From Gemmatimonadota bacterium (lineage in GTDB: Bacteria > Gemmatimonadota > Gemmatimonadetes > Gemmatimonadales > GWC2-71-9): 37,592 nucleotides of DNA. The notes under the pieces are model-generated. The model was given only the letters and a program-made list of their open reading frames with translations. It ran no database searches and had not been told where the DNA came from. Within the stretch, counting starts at the first letter, position 1; each line of letters starts with the position of its first letter. A program made the position numbers and the translations under genes. The DNA is taken from assembly GCA_017889745.1 (NCBI GenBank), contig JAGGAG010000004.1, positions 1-37,592 of the forward strand. Reading direction: 5' to 3'. Below are positions 22,260-34,773 of the stretch, piece by piece.

Positions 22260-23865
22260 GTTCGACCTTGGCCTGCAGCAGCCACTTGTCGTTCGGGTCG
22301 ACGACTACCGCCTCCGGGGCGCGTGACTCCGGCACCCTGACCCGGGTGGTGGCTCCGCTCGCATCGACCGTAACCAGCTTGCCGCCCACGTCGATCTCCA
22401 GCGCCGGAAGGCGCCGAAGGCCCCACCCCGGCGGCTGGACCTGCAGGATTTCCAGGTCGACCGCATTCCCGTTCCGGGTCCAGCGCACGGTGAGCATCGG
22501 GTAACCGGGCAGCATCAGCGCCTGCGTAAAGAACCAGTCGAGGTCCTGCCCCGATACCTCCTGCATCACCTCTTCGAAGTCGGACGACAGCGCAATGCCG
22601 TTACGGTAGCGACGGTAGTAGAGCTGAAGGCCGGCAAAGAAGGCCGAATCACCCACGATGTTGCGCAGCTCGTTCAGGACCCAGGCGCCCTTTGGATAGT
22701 TGTTGGTGCTCAAGAGCCCCATGAGATCGGTAGCCGTCGTGTCGACGATGGGCGTCTCCGTGACGGGGTTCTTCACGAACACGCCGTCCTTGCCCTTCTT
22801 CCCGAAGACAGCGTCGGCGTGCTGCCGCATCTTGGCCCGGAAGGCGCTGTCGCCGTGCACGTGGCCGAGCCAGAGAGCCGCGAGGTAGGTGGCAAACCCT
22901 TCCGACAGCCAGAGGTGATGCCAGTCGGCCTCGGTGACGGCGTCGCCGAACCACTGATGGGCCGTCTCGTGCGCGATGATCTCCTCGCCGACTTGCTTCG
23001 CCGGGTAGAGCTGGGCGGCGTAGAAGATGGCGGTGGCGTTCTCCATGCCCCCGAACCGGGTGCTGGTCTCGACGTGCGCCAGGCTGGGATAGGGGAACGG
23101 CCCGACCATCTGGCTGAAGTACTCGACGATGGCCGGCGCCACGCTGAACGCCTGCGCGGCGTAGGCCGAATCCTTCGGATAGGACCACGCGGTCTGGGGG
23201 ACGCAGGGTGCCGTGCACGACGCGGGCGTGAGTGCGGTTACCGCCATGCGCGCGGCGCCGAACACGAAATTCGACGGTGGAATGCGGGTCTCCAGCCGGT
23301 ACTGCCAGGCCGCACGGTTCCGGGCCAGCGTATCCACCTTCACCAGCGTCCCGTTGGCGATGACCTCGAGGTCGAACGGTACCTCCACGCGGAAGTTCAC
23401 TTCCGCCTTGTCGGAGGGATGATCCTGCACCGGCAGCCAGAGGTGGGCCCGGTCGGGCCAGTTGTCGGCGAAGAAGGTGCGGTTGCCGCTCGAATCGGTG
23501 CGCACCACGAGCCCGTCCCGCGCCACGCCATGGTACCTGATGCGGGTACGGAGGGTGTCTCCCGCCTGCTTGTCGTGCGGGATGTACACGATGTTGTCCT
23601 CGCGGCCGTAGGCGGTGCGATGCACCCGGGTGTTTTCCCGGCCGTCGATGAGCACGCGCACCACGCGCATGGCGGAATCGAGCGGAACGACCACGGGCGC
23701 GTCCGACCCCAGCACCCAGACGGTCTCCACCTCGCCCACGATGTGGGACCCGGTGTCGCTCACGGCGATCAGGATGTCGTAGCGGATGGCGTCGTGGACG
23801 GTCTTGACGGTATCGGCACGCGCGGCGAGCGGACCCTGCAGCGCGAACAGGAGAGCGAGGATCAT
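22249..23865 (-). CDS. Secreted M1-family metallo-aminopeptidase
   Basis: This 538-residue protein starts at ATG 23865 (GGGAAGA upstream), overlapping the GNAT stop by ATGA; the longer ORF runs through that gene. The N-terminus looks like a signal peptide (MILALLFALQGPLAARA). The beta-rich first domain (to about 210) is followed by the catalytic domain. That has the exopeptidase motif GGMEN (272-276) and the zinc site H299-E300-x2-H303 with E322 in LWLSEGFATYL, that is HExxH-x18-E. At about 540 residues it is shorter than PepN-type enzymes and lacks most of the C-terminal helical domain; similar short secreted M1 enzymes are common. It trims N-terminal residues from peptides outside the cytoplasm. 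Confidence 0.88.
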   Translation of the reverse strand: MILALLFALQGPLAARADTVKTVHDAIRYDILIAVSDTGSHIVGEVETVWVLGSDAPVVVPLDSAMRVVRVLIDGRENTRVHRTAYGREDNIVYIPHDKQAGDTLRTRIRYHGVARDGLVVRTDSSGNRTFFADNWPDRAHLWLPVQDHPSDKAEVNFRVEVPFDLEVIANGTLVKVDTLARNRAAWQYRLETRIPPSNFVFGAARMAVTALTPASCTAPCVPQTAWSYPKDSAYAAQAFSVAPAIVEYFSQMVGPFPYPSLAHVETSTRFGGMENATAIFYAAQLYPAKQVGEEIIAHETAHQWFGDAVTEADWHHLWLSEGFATYLAALWLGHVHGDSAFRAKMRQHADAVFGKKGKDGVFVKNPVTETPIVDTTATDLMGLLSTNNYPKGAWVLNELRNIVGDSAFFAGLQLYYRRYRNGIALSSDFEEVMQEVSGQDLDWFFTQALMLPGYPMLTVRWTRNGNAVDLEILQVQPPGWGLRRLPALEIDVGGKLVTVDASGATTRVRVPESRAPEAVVVDPNDKWLLQAKVERAP

Positions 23866-24305
23866 TCTTCCCTGAGGCTCAGCGTGAAGTGGTAGGCGTT
23901 GATGTGCATCCCCTCCCGAAAATAGAAGCGATGCGCCCGGAAGCGGTGGACCCCGGAATCGAGGTCGAAGGAGTCGCAGTCCCTGTCGCGGGCGTACTGG
24001 ATGAGCCACTGGATCAGGGTAGCCCCGCAGGCGTGCGACCGGCTGGCCTCGGTGGTGACGAGGTCGTCGACGTACAGGTTCTTGCCGCGGGCGAGGATGA
24101 CGTTGATGCGGAACCCGGCCACCGCGCGGACCTCACCGTCCTTCTCCAGGGCGGCGAGGAGGTAGCCCTCCTTCTGCATCAGCCGGACCAGGCGGACGAA
24201 GGTCTCCTGGGCGAGATGCGGCCGCAGTTCCAGCATGACGGGGAAGCAGCGGGCGATTTGCTCGTCGGTCTCTGCCAGCCAGATCGCGGCGGCCGAGCCG
24301 GTCAC
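23862..24305 (-). CDS. GNAT-family N-acetyltransferase
   Basis: This 147-residue protein has a GNAT fold: LLAALEKDGEVRAVAGFRINVI (strands 2-4), LYVDDLVTTEASRSHACGATLIQWLIQYAR and a C-terminal strand-loop with FDLDSGVHRFRAHRFYFREG. The acetyl-CoA pyrophosphate loop is RSHACGA, a variant of the usual Q/RxxGxG/A, with the signature acidic D-D-L before it. The substrate is unknown. GTG start and stop overlap neighbours by 4 nt on both sides, placing it in the Dabb-GNAT-peptidase-lipoprotein unit. Confidence 0.83.
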   Translation of the reverse strand: MTGSAAAIWLAETDEQIARCFPVMLELRPHLAQETFVRLVRLMQKEGYLLAALEKDGEVRAVAGFRINVILARGKNLYVDDLVTTEASRSHACGATLIQWLIQYARDRDCDSFDLDSGVHRFRAHRFYFREGMHINAYHFTLSLREE

Positions 24306-24601
24306 GCCGGCACCTCGAAGTCCATGGCCAGGCGCGCTTCCCGAATGGGCAGCAGGTACGTCTTCGCCACGTCGACGTGGTGGGGGTGATCGACGTAGCG
24401 CTTCACCGCCGCCATGTCATCGACCACCACCAGCAGGGCGTGGGTGTACTCGGAGCGGCTCTCGGCGAGGTTGGGCCCGAAGGAGACGGCACGGACCTCC
24501 GGGATGCGGCCCTTCATGCCAAGGAGCGCAGACCCTGCGGCCGCCACCTGCTCCGGCGTGGTGGAGGGAGCCCAGCGAAACAGGACGACGTGATGGATCA
24601 C
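24302..24601 (-). CDS. Dabb (stress-responsive A/B-barrel) domain protein
   Basis: This 99-residue protein matches the small dimeric ferredoxin-like Dabb family: N-terminal MIHHVVLFRWAPSTTPEQV, middle VRAVSFGPNLAESRSEYTHALLVVVDD and the C-terminal YVDHPHHVDVAKTYL. In the family these proteins bind small hydrophobic molecules or act on them; the role here is unknown. The start is GTG 24601, with no Shine-Dalgarno. A heptamer array (24606-24633) ends within 5 bp of it. It heads a four-gene overlapping unit. Confidence 0.82.
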   Translation of the reverse strand: MIHHVVLFRWAPSTTPEQVAAAGSALLGMKGRIPEVRAVSFGPNLAESRSEYTHALLVVVDDMAAVKRYVDHPHHVDVAKTYLLPIREARLAMDFEVPA

Positions 24602-24605
24602 GGGA

Positions 24606-24633
24606 GGAGCCAGGAGTCGGGAGTCGGGAGTTC
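24606..24633. repeat. Heptamer array, GGAGTCG family
   Basis: Four 7-bp units in phase (ggagcca-ggagtcg-ggagtcg-ggagttc) directly precede the Dabb start codon. On the gene's own strand they are pyrimidine-rich, so they do not supply a ribosome-binding site. Confidence 0.65.
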
Positions 24634-24671
24634 AGAACGGATGGAAGGTACTGCCACTGCGGCCGGGCGCG

Positions 24672-24696
24672 AAAAGGGCGGGCACCAGGCCCGCCC
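24672..24696 (-). terminator. Rho-independent terminator after the 52-residue gene
   Basis: On the minus strand an 8-bp GC stem (GGGCGGGC/GCCCGCCC; arms 24676-24683 and 24689-24696) with a 5-nt loop is followed by TTTT. It sits 3 bp past the stop of the small membrane gene. Confidence 0.8.
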
Positions 24697-24699
24697 GTG

Positions 24700-24858
24700 C
24701 TATGTAGACAACGACTTGCGTTGCGTTCGGGCCCGGAAGGCCTTGTCGGCCTGTTGGTCGATGAAATCGGCGTCGACCGGCGACGAATGGAGCCCCCACC
24801 AGATGAGCGCCACCGCCGCGACCGCTGCCATGGCCATACCCAGCGTTGCCCCGTCCAT
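24700..24858 (-). CDS. Small 52-residue membrane protein
   Basis: This protein is missed in its proper form by the track, which gives a 93-codon frame from 24981. ATG 24858 is preferred because GGGGGAG lies about 7 nt upstream. The protein has one transmembrane helix near its N-terminus (MDGATLGMAMAAVAAVALIWWG) followed by a charged cytosolic tail (DFIDQQADKAFRARTQRKS). The terminator directly after the stop supports a real gene. No family is recognised. It is preceded by about 200 bp with no gene after the kinase. Confidence 0.6.
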   Translation of the reverse strand: MDGATLGMAMAAVAAVALIWWGLHSSPVDADFIDQQADKAFRARTQRKSLST

Positions 24859-25054
24859 GGCATCTCCCCCTTCGGTGGTGTCGGCGTGCCGTACCGGCCG
24901 GGCGCCATCACCGGAATTCGCTGAAAGAGATATGCCACGATGAACGCGATGGTACAGCATCACTTCGCCGCGCTGGTGCACGTTTCGTCACCGCACTTGC
25001 GGCACACTCGCCATAGCACCCGCGCGGCGACGCGCTGGCGCTGTCGCGACGGCA
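24859..25054. other. Intergenic region downstream of the kinase gene
   Basis: This 196-bp stretch holds no ORF that I trust. The GTG at 24981 in frame with the small membrane gene would give a longer N-terminus but lacks a ribosome site. TATCTC on the minus strand could serve as a -10 for the small gene, but no -35 is evident. Confidence 0.3.
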
Positions 25055-26076
<1,022 letters not shown>

Positions 26077-26080
<4 letters not shown>

Positions 26081-27006
26081 ACCGGCGGTCCTGAGCGCTC
26101 CCCGGCACCGGCCTCCGCGATCCGCTCGAGCGTGCGGACCGCGGCATCGACGATTTCGCGGGCAAACCCGACATCGCGCTGGTCGAGTGGCGCGTCCGAC
26201 GCAGTGGTGCGGAGGAAGAACACGCCTGCGGGCTCACCCCGGAGCTCGAACCGAATCGCGATCGCTGAGCGGAGCGGCACCGGAAGTCCGTCGGCGTGCC
26301 AGGAAACCCGCACCGCCTCGTACAGTGGATCGGTGGCAACGTCTTCCACGTGTACCACGTCGCCGGTATCGAGCGCGCGGCGGAGCTCGGGATAGCGCGT
26401 CAGGTCCACCGGCAGCGACTGGATCGACGGGTCCTCATAGGCGGCGACGACAGTGCCCTGTGCGTCGCCCGGTTTGGCCAGGATGATGGAGCAGCGCGGA
26501 ATGCGGAGGCCCTGGGCCACTCGTCGCACCAGGAGCTGGAAGATCTCGGCCGCCGTGAGGCCGGTGGTGACGTCGGCCATCACGTTGGCCGGGGTGCGCA
26601 ATTCTCTCTCCGCCGCCTCGTCCTTCACCTCGTGGCGGGCGCGCAGCTGCGCCTTCACCCGGGCCACGAGTTCATGCACCCGGAACGGTTTGACGATGAA
26701 GTCCTGGGGGCCCGCCTCGAGGACGCGGTACACATCGGCATCGGGAGGGCGCGAGGAAAGGAGCAGCAGGCCCGGCGCGGGGGCGGGCGCCGCCGCGCGG
26801 AGCCGGGCCACCCCGGCGGCCGCATCCGCGCCGGCCGCCACGATGTCCACCAGCAGGAGCTCGGTCGGGCCGTCCGCGAAGGCCCCCTCCAGCTCGGTTA
26901 CATCGGGGATGGCTACCACCTCGAAGCCGTGCTCCCGCAGGACACGGATGAGCGTCCGCCCGAGGGCGAGATCGGGATCGAGGATAACGAGCCGCGGTGC
27001 GGTCAT
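26077..27006 (-). CDS. Response regulator receiver fused to a GAF-type sensor domain
   Basis: This 309-residue protein has an N-terminal receiver domain (1-120): acidic pair D10/D12 in ILDPDLAL, phospho-acceptor D54 in LLLVDIVAAG, the Ser/Thr site in LLLSSRPPD and K106 in FIVKPFR. After a linker, residues about 145-300 look like a GAF domain (TGLTAAEIFQLLVRRVAQGL, GVFFLRTTASDAPLDQRDVGFAREI). There is no DNA-binding output, so it probably acts by protein contact or as a sensor. ATGA/GTGA overlaps join it to the dehydratase gene before it and the Ser/Thr kinase after it, suggesting the kinase and receiver act in one pathway. Confidence 0.82.
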
Positions 27007-27966
27007 CCCGCGATGAATCTTGCGAACACCGCATCGTCCACGTTGCCGCCCGAGGCGATCACGGCGACTGGGCCTTTCGGCCGGTAGCGGCCGGCGAGGA
27101 GCGCCGCCACGGAGGCCGCGCCGGAGGGCTCGACCCTGAGGCCGGCCTCTTCGTGCAGGTGCTTCACGGCGGCGCCGATGTCGGCGTCGCTCACCTGCAC
27201 CGCCTCGCGCACGGCATCGCGGAACACTTCGAATGGCAGGCGGCCGACACTGGGAGGAATGAGGCCGTCAGCCACGCTGGTCGGGGCCTCGAGCGTCACC
27301 GGGGCGCCGGCGCGAAGGGCCGCGGCGGCTTTCGCAGCGTGCTCCGGCTCCACCGCGACGAGGTCGACGTCCGCACCGGTCGCCGCGATGGCGGCCGCGG
27401 CACCAGCCAGCAGCCCGCCGCCACCAACCTGCACCAGGAGCGCCCGCACGTCGGGCCACTCCTGGAGGATTTCCAGGGTGAGGGTTCCCTGCCCCGCGAT
27501 CACGTCGGCGTGTTCGTAGGGCGGGATGAGCACCAGGCCCTCGCGCTCGGCGATGTCGGCACAGACCTTCACCCGTTCATGCCGCTCGACGAAGACGATT
27601 TCGGCGCCGTGGCTCTTCACGCCCGCCACCTTCACGGCGGGCGAGTCCTTGGGCATGACGATGACGGTGCGCACGCCGAAGCGCTTCCCGGCAAAGGCGA
27701 CGGCCTGGGCGTGGTTTCCGCTGGAGTGCGTGACGATGCCGCGAGCCCGCACGGAGGGTTCGAGGCGGGCGATGGCAGTCCAGGCACCACGGATCTTGAA
27801 GGCGCCGATAGGCTGGAGAAATTCGGCCTTGAGCCGGACGGGCACGCCGACCCGGCGCGACAGCGCCTCGAGCGGGATCAGCGGCGTCCGGACGGCGACC
27901 CCCTCGAGCCCCAGCGCCGCGCGCCGGAGGTTCGCGAGATCCACCAGCGGCGGCCGGACCGCCGCT

Positions 27967-27974
<8 letters not shown>
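27003..27974 (-). CDS. PLP-dependent threonine/serine dehydratase-like enzyme
   Basis: This 323-residue fold-type II PLP enzyme starts at ATG 27974, inside the last codons of gyrA (8-bp overlap), with GGACGGAG upstream. The PLP lysine is K60 in [10 protein letters not shown], the substrate loop is SSGNHAQ, and the phosphate-binding loop is GGGGLLAG. It has no C-terminal ACT regulatory domain, so it resembles catabolic threonine dehydratase or serine dehydratase/racemase-type proteins rather than biosynthetic IlvA. It deaminates threonine or serine to a 2-oxo acid. The translational coupling to gyrA is unusual. Confidence 0.87.
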
Positions 27975-30453
<2,479 letters not shown>

Positions 30454-30509
30454 GAGCGTCCAGGGTCGGGTGGGTCAGCGGCCGTTTCGGGCGGCCGGAA
30501 CAGGCGCGA

Positions 30510-30539
30510 AAGATACCCGGGACGCGGGGGCTGCGGCAA
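30510..30539 (-). promoter_or_regulatory. Candidate promoter upstream of gyrA
   Basis: On the minus strand TTGCCG and TATCTT are 18 bp apart, with the predicted start about 50 nt before the gyrA ATG. It lies in the 124-bp gap after the RND pump gene. An AAGCG/CGCTT inverted repeat over the pump stop (about 30556-30580) may end the preceding message. Confidence 0.4.
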
Positions 30540-30577
30540 GCGGAAAAGTGGCGCCTAAGCGCTTGAACGACAAACGC

Positions 30578-33500
30578 TTATGTGGTGCCCTCCGACCGGA
30601 CCACGGTTCCGGCCCGCCGGGTCGCGAACCAGTGCTGCAGTTCGTCGAACCAGACGTAGAAGACCGGCGTGACGTAGAGCGTCACCAGCTGGGAAAAAGC
30701 GAGGCCTCCCACCACGGCCAGGCCGAGCGGCCGGCGCGACTCGGCGCCCGCGCCGTGGCCGAGGGCGATCGGCAGCGTGCCCATGAGCGCGGCGAAGGTG
30801 GTCATCATGATCGGGCGGAAGCGGGCCGACGCCGCCTCGAGGATCGAGGCCTCCGGCCCCTTCCCGCGCCGCTCGGCCTCGATGGCGAAGTCGATCATCA
30901 TGATCGCGTTCTTCTTGACCAGGCCCACCAGCAGGATGATGCCGACGAAGGCGTACACGCTCAGGTCCTGCCGGAAGATCAGCAGCGTCAGCAGCGCGCC
31001 AAAGCCGGCGAACGGCAGGCCGGTGAGGATGGTGAGCGGGTGGATGAAGCTCTCGTACAGGATGCCGAGCACGATGTAGATCACCGCGACGGCAAGGATC
31101 AGGAGGATGAGCAGGCCCTGCTGCGCATCGGCAAAGGCCTGCGCCGCGCCGGAGAAGCTCGCGGTGATGCCGGTGCCCACGATGGGAGCGGCTGCCGTCT
31201 CGACCGCCTTCACGGCGTCGCCGATGGCCACGCCGGGAGCCAGGTTGAACGAGATGGTGACCGACGGGAGTTGTCCCGAGTGGTTCACCGAGAGCGGACC
31301 CACCGTCTCGGTGACCGTCGCCAGTGCCGTCAGCGGCACCAGGGTGCCGTTCGGGGCCCGCACGGAGAGCAGCCGCATGGCATCGAGGTCACGCTGGTAC
31401 TGCGGCAGCAGTTCCATCACCACGAAGTACTGGTTGTTGTCGGTGAAGATGGTGGACACCTGGCCGGCGCCGTAGGCGTTGTAGAGCGCCTGCTCGATCT
31501 GCTGCACGGTGACGCCCAGCGACGACGCGCGGTCGCGGTCGATGGCGACGTTGATCTGCGGGTTCTTGATCTGCAGGTCGCTGGTCACGTCGCGCAACTG
31601 TGGCAGCGCCGCGAGGGCCGCCTCGAGCTTCTTGTCGGTGGCGTAGAGCTGGCCGATGTCGCTTCCCTGCAGGGTGTACTGGTAGAGGCTCTTGGACGAG
31701 CGGCCGCCGATGTTGATGGGTGGCGGGTTGGTGAAGTACACGCGAATGCCGGGTACCGCCGAGAGCTTGCGGGTGAGCTGCCGTGCCACGGCATCGGCGT
31801 CGAGCTTCCGGTCCCGGCGCGGCTTGAGCCTCACGATGAACCGGCCCTGGTTGCTGGCCGCCGCGCGCCCACCCGACCCGATCGCCGACATGAAGCCGGC
31901 CACGTTCTCATCCGCCACCAGGATCGCCATCGCCGCCTGCTGGTACCGCATCATCGCCTCGAACGAGGTGCCCTCCGCCGCCTCGGTGGTGCCCCGCAGC
32001 TGGTCCTGGTCCTCGCTGGGGATGAACCCCTTGGGCACCAACTGCCAGAGCACCACGGTGCCCGCCAGTACCAGGGCACTGAACCCGAGCGCCACCGGTC
32101 GATGGGCCATGACCCATGCCAGCGACCGCTCGTAAGCGCGGAGTGTCGCCTCATAGCCACGCTCGAACCATGCGGTGGCCTGCTCCACCCGGCTCCGCTT
32201 GCCGCCGTGGTGCGGCCTGAGGAACCGGCTGCCAAGCATCGGGGTCAGCGTCAGCGACACGAACGCCGACACCAGGATCGATACCGCGATGGTGACGGAG
32301 AACTCGCGGAAGAGCCGCCCGACGATGCCGCCCAGGAACAGGAGCGGAATGAACACCGCCACGAGCGACAGCGTCATCGAAAGGATGGTGAAGCCGATTT
32401 CCTTCGACCCGTTGAGCGCGGCCTGCATCGGCTTCTCGCCCATTTCCATGTGGCGCACGATGTTCTCGAGCATCACGATGGCGTCGTCCACCACGAAGCC
32501 CACCGACAGCGTGAGGGCCATGAGCGACAGGTTGTCGAGGCTGTAGCCCAGCACCTTCATGACGGCGAAGGTGCCGAGCAGGGACATCGGCAGGGCCAGG
32601 CTCGGGATGACGGTCGCCGAGAGGTTCCTGAGGAACAGGAAGATGACCAGCACCACGAGGCACAGCGTGAGGTACAGGGTGAACTTCACGTCGTCTACCG
32701 ACTTCCGGATCGTCTCCGAGCGGTCGTAGATGGTGGTCACGTCCACCGACGGCGGCAGGCTGAGGCCGATCTCCTGCATCGTCTTCCGCACCCGGGCCGC
32801 CACCTCGACGGTGTTGGTGCCGGGCTGCCGGTAGATGGTGAGCACGATGCCGCGGGTCTGGTTGTACCAGGCGGCGGCCTTGGTGTCCTGCACGCTGTCG
32901 ATGACCCGGCCGAGGTCTTCCAGCCGCACCGGCCGCCCGTTGCGCCAGGCCACGATGAGCGGCCGGAATTCCGAGGCATTCTGCAGCTGGCCGGTGGCCT
33001 GCACGGCATAGGCGCGGTCGGTGCCCCAGAGGATGCCGGTGGGCATGTTGACGTTGCCCTGGTCGATGGCATCGCTCACCTCGTCGATGCCGATCTGGCG
33101 CGCTGCCATCGCCTGGGGATCGAGCTGCACCCGTACCGCGTACTTCTGGGAGCCGAACACCCGCACCTGCGCCACGCCCTCCACCGTGGAAAGCCGCTGG
33201 CCGATGTTCACCTGCCCGAACTCATCCAGCTGCGACAGCCTCAGCGAAGGTGAGGTGAGGGCATACACGATGATCGGCGACTGCGACGGGTCCACCTTCT
33301 GGTAGGTGGGCGGCACGATGTTCTGCGGCAGCTGCCGGAGGGTCTGGGTGATGGCAGCCTGCACGTCGCTCGCGGCCGCGTCGATGTCGCGGTCGAGCGC
33401 GAACTGCAGGGCGATCTCTGTGCTGCCCTGGAAGCTGGTGGAGGTGATCGCTTCGAGGCCGGCGATGGTGGAGAATTGCTTCTCGAGCGGCGTGGCGACC

Positions 33501-33685
33501 GATGCAGCCATCGTGGTGGGGCTCGCACCCGGCACCGACGCGCTCACCGAGATCGTGGGATAGTCCACCGGCGGGAGGTCGCTCACCGGCAGGCTGCGGT
33601 AGGCGGCCAGCCCGAACACGAGGATCCCGGACATGACGAGCGTGGTCATGACCGGGCGCTTGATGAACGGTTCGCTCAGGTTCAC
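30578..33685 (-). CDS. RND-family multidrug efflux pump (HAE1 type, inner-membrane transporter)
   Basis: This 1035-residue protein has the full RND layout: an N-terminal helix (FIKRPVMTTLVMSGILVFGLAAYRSLPV), a large periplasmic loop, a middle helix bundle, a second periplasmic loop and a final bundle. The proton-relay aspartates appear in FVVDDAIVMLENI, followed by the helix TILSMTLSLVAVFIPLLFLGG. Sequences such as SVPGASPTTMAASVATPLEKQF are typical of AcrB/MdtB-C relatives. It exchanges protons for drugs, dyes, detergents or other amphiphiles. Its GTG start overlaps the membrane fusion protein stop (GTGA), and an outer membrane factor is encoded first in the same unit, so a complete tripartite pump is made. 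Confidence 0.93.
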   Translation of the reverse strand: MNLSEPFIKRPVMTTLVMSGILVFGLAAYRSLPVSDLPPVDYPTISVSASVPGASPTTMAASVATPLEKQFSTIAGLEAITSTSFQGSTEIALQFALDRDIDAAASDVQAAITQTLRQLPQNIVPPTYQKVDPSQSPIIVYALTSPSLRLSQLDEFGQVNIGQRLSTVEGVAQVRVFGSQKYAVRVQLDPQAMAARQIGIDEVSDAIDQGNVNMPTGILWGTDRAYAVQATGQLQNASEFRPLIVAWRNGRPVRLEDLGRVIDSVQDTKAAAWYNQTRGIVLTIYRQPGTNTVEVAARVRKTMQEIGLSLPPSVDVTTIYDRSETIRKSVDDVKFTLYLTLCLVVLVIFLFLRNLSATVIPSLALPMSLLGTFAVMKVLGYSLDNLSLMALTLSVGFVVDDAIVMLENIVRHMEMGEKPMQAALNGSKEIGFTILSMTLSLVAVFIPLLFLGGIVGRLFREFSVTIAVSILVSAFVSLTLTPMLGSRFLRPHHGGKRSRVEQATAWFERGYEATLRAYERSLAWVMAHRPVALGFSALVLAGTVVLWQLVPKGFIPSEDQDQLRGTTEAAEGTSFEAMMRYQQAAMAILVADENVAGFMSAIGSGGRAAASNQGRFIVRLKPRRDRKLDADAVARQLTRKLSAVPGIRVYFTNPPPINIGGRSSKSLYQYTLQGSDIGQLYATDKKLEAALAALPQLRDVTSDLQIKNPQINVAIDRDRASSLGVTVQQIEQALYNAYGAGQVSTIFTDNNQYFVVMELLPQYQRDLDAMRLLSVRAPNGTLVPLTALATVTETVGPLSVNHSGQLPSVTISFNLAPGVAIGDAVKAVETAAAPIVGTGITASFSGAAQAFADAQQGLLILLILAVAVIYIVLGILYESFIHPLTILTGLPFAGFGALLTLLIFRQDLSVYAFVGIILLVGLVKKNAIMMIDFAIEAERRGKGPEASILEAASARFRPIMMTTFAALMGTLPIALGHGAGAESRRPLGLAVVGGLAFSQLVTLYVTPVFYVWFDELQHWFATRRAGTVVRSEGTT

Positions 33686-34773
33686 GGGGCACCTCCCTGC
33701 TGCTGCACCTGCACCCTGGCGCCGTCGGTGAGGCGCAGCTGGCCGTCGACCACCACTTGCTCTCCTGCACTCACGCCCGCCGTGAGAACGGCAATCGAGT
33801 CTCCTTGCCGCCGCAGCATGACCGGGCGCATGTGCGCCTTTCCCGAGTCGACCACGTATACGTAGCTGCCCTGCTGGCCGGTAACGACCGCGCTCGACGG
33901 CAGCACGATCACGGCCTTGTCCACCGAGAGGTCGAGTTGCACCCGCACCAGGGCCCCGGGCCAGAGCCGGCTGTCCCGGTTGGTGAACTCCGCCTTGAGC
34001 GCGATGGTGCCGGTCATCGAATCGACGGCGTTGTCGAGGAAGTCGAGCGTGCCGGTCACGGCCGTTGCGGTGTCGCCCACCGGGATGGCGCGGACCTCCT
34101 GCCTGCGACCGGCCAGGGCGCGCAGATCGAACAGGTAGGAGGCGGGCACGCTGAAGCGCACCCGGATCGGGGCCATCTGGTTGATGACCACCAGCGCGTC
34201 ACCGCTGCCGGCGCGCACGAGGTTGCCTTCGCGCACCAGGAGCGAGCCGGCGCGCCCGGTAATGGGCGCGCGCACGGTCGCATACTGGAGGCTCAGGCGG
34301 GCCTGGTCGATCTGCGCCTGGTCGGAGCGGAGCGTGGCCTCGAGGCCCGCGGCGGTGGCACGGGCCTGGTCGAGCTGCTGTCCGGTAACGTACTCCTTGG
34401 CGGCGAGTGCCTCGAAGCGGTCGCGGTCGCGCCGGGCACTTTCCCACTGCGCCGAGTCGCGCGCGAGCGCGGCCTCGGCCTGGCTCAGTGCCGCGCGGAA
34501 GGGCCGCGGATCGATCTGGAAGAGGATCTGTCCCTCCGCAACCTGGTCACCCTCACGGAAGGTGACTCGGTCGATGAGCCCGGACACCTGGGCCTCGACC
34601 CGCGCCGTGCGCACCGGCTCAACGGTGCCGGTGGCCTCGAGCACGAGGGGCACGTCGCGCTGCACCGCGGCCGCAAGGGTCACCGGAGCCGCGGCCTGGG
34701 TGGCGGCGCCCTTGGGCTTGCAGGCCGACGAGGCCGCAACCAGCACGAGGACGAGGAACCGGAGCCGGATCAC
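33682..34773 (-). CDS. RND membrane fusion protein (periplasmic adaptor), lipoprotein-type
   Basis: This 363-residue protein starts at GTG 34773, overlapping the OMF stop (GTGA); the track's longer ORF reads through that gene. A signal peptide with a lipobox-like VAASSAC leads to Cys18. A beta-barrel/lipoyl half-motif (TGTVEPVRTARVEAQVSGLIDRVTFREGDQVAEGQILFQID) follows, then a coiled-coil hairpin (about 85-145) and the second lipoyl half (YATVRAPITGRAGSLLVREGNLV). The C-terminal barrel contains IRVRFSVPASYLF and GALVRVQLDLSVDKAVIVLPSSAV. It bridges the RND pump and the outer-membrane channel. Confidence 0.92.
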   Translation of the reverse strand: MIRLRFLVLVLVAASSACKPKGAATQAAAPVTLAAAVQRDVPLVLEATGTVEPVRTARVEAQVSGLIDRVTFREGDQVAEGQILFQIDPRPFRAALSQAEAALARDSAQWESARRDRDRFEALAAKEYVTGQQLDQARATAAGLEATLRSDQAQIDQARLSLQYATVRAPITGRAGSLLVREGNLVRAGSGDALVVINQMAPIRVRFSVPASYLFDLRALAGRRQEVRAIPVGDTATAVTGTLDFLDNAVDSMTGTIALKAEFTNRDSRLWPGALVRVQLDLSVDKAVIVLPSSAVVTGQQGSYVYVVDSGKAHMRPVMLRRQGDSIAVLTAGVSAGEQVVVDGQLRLTDGARVQVQQQGGAP

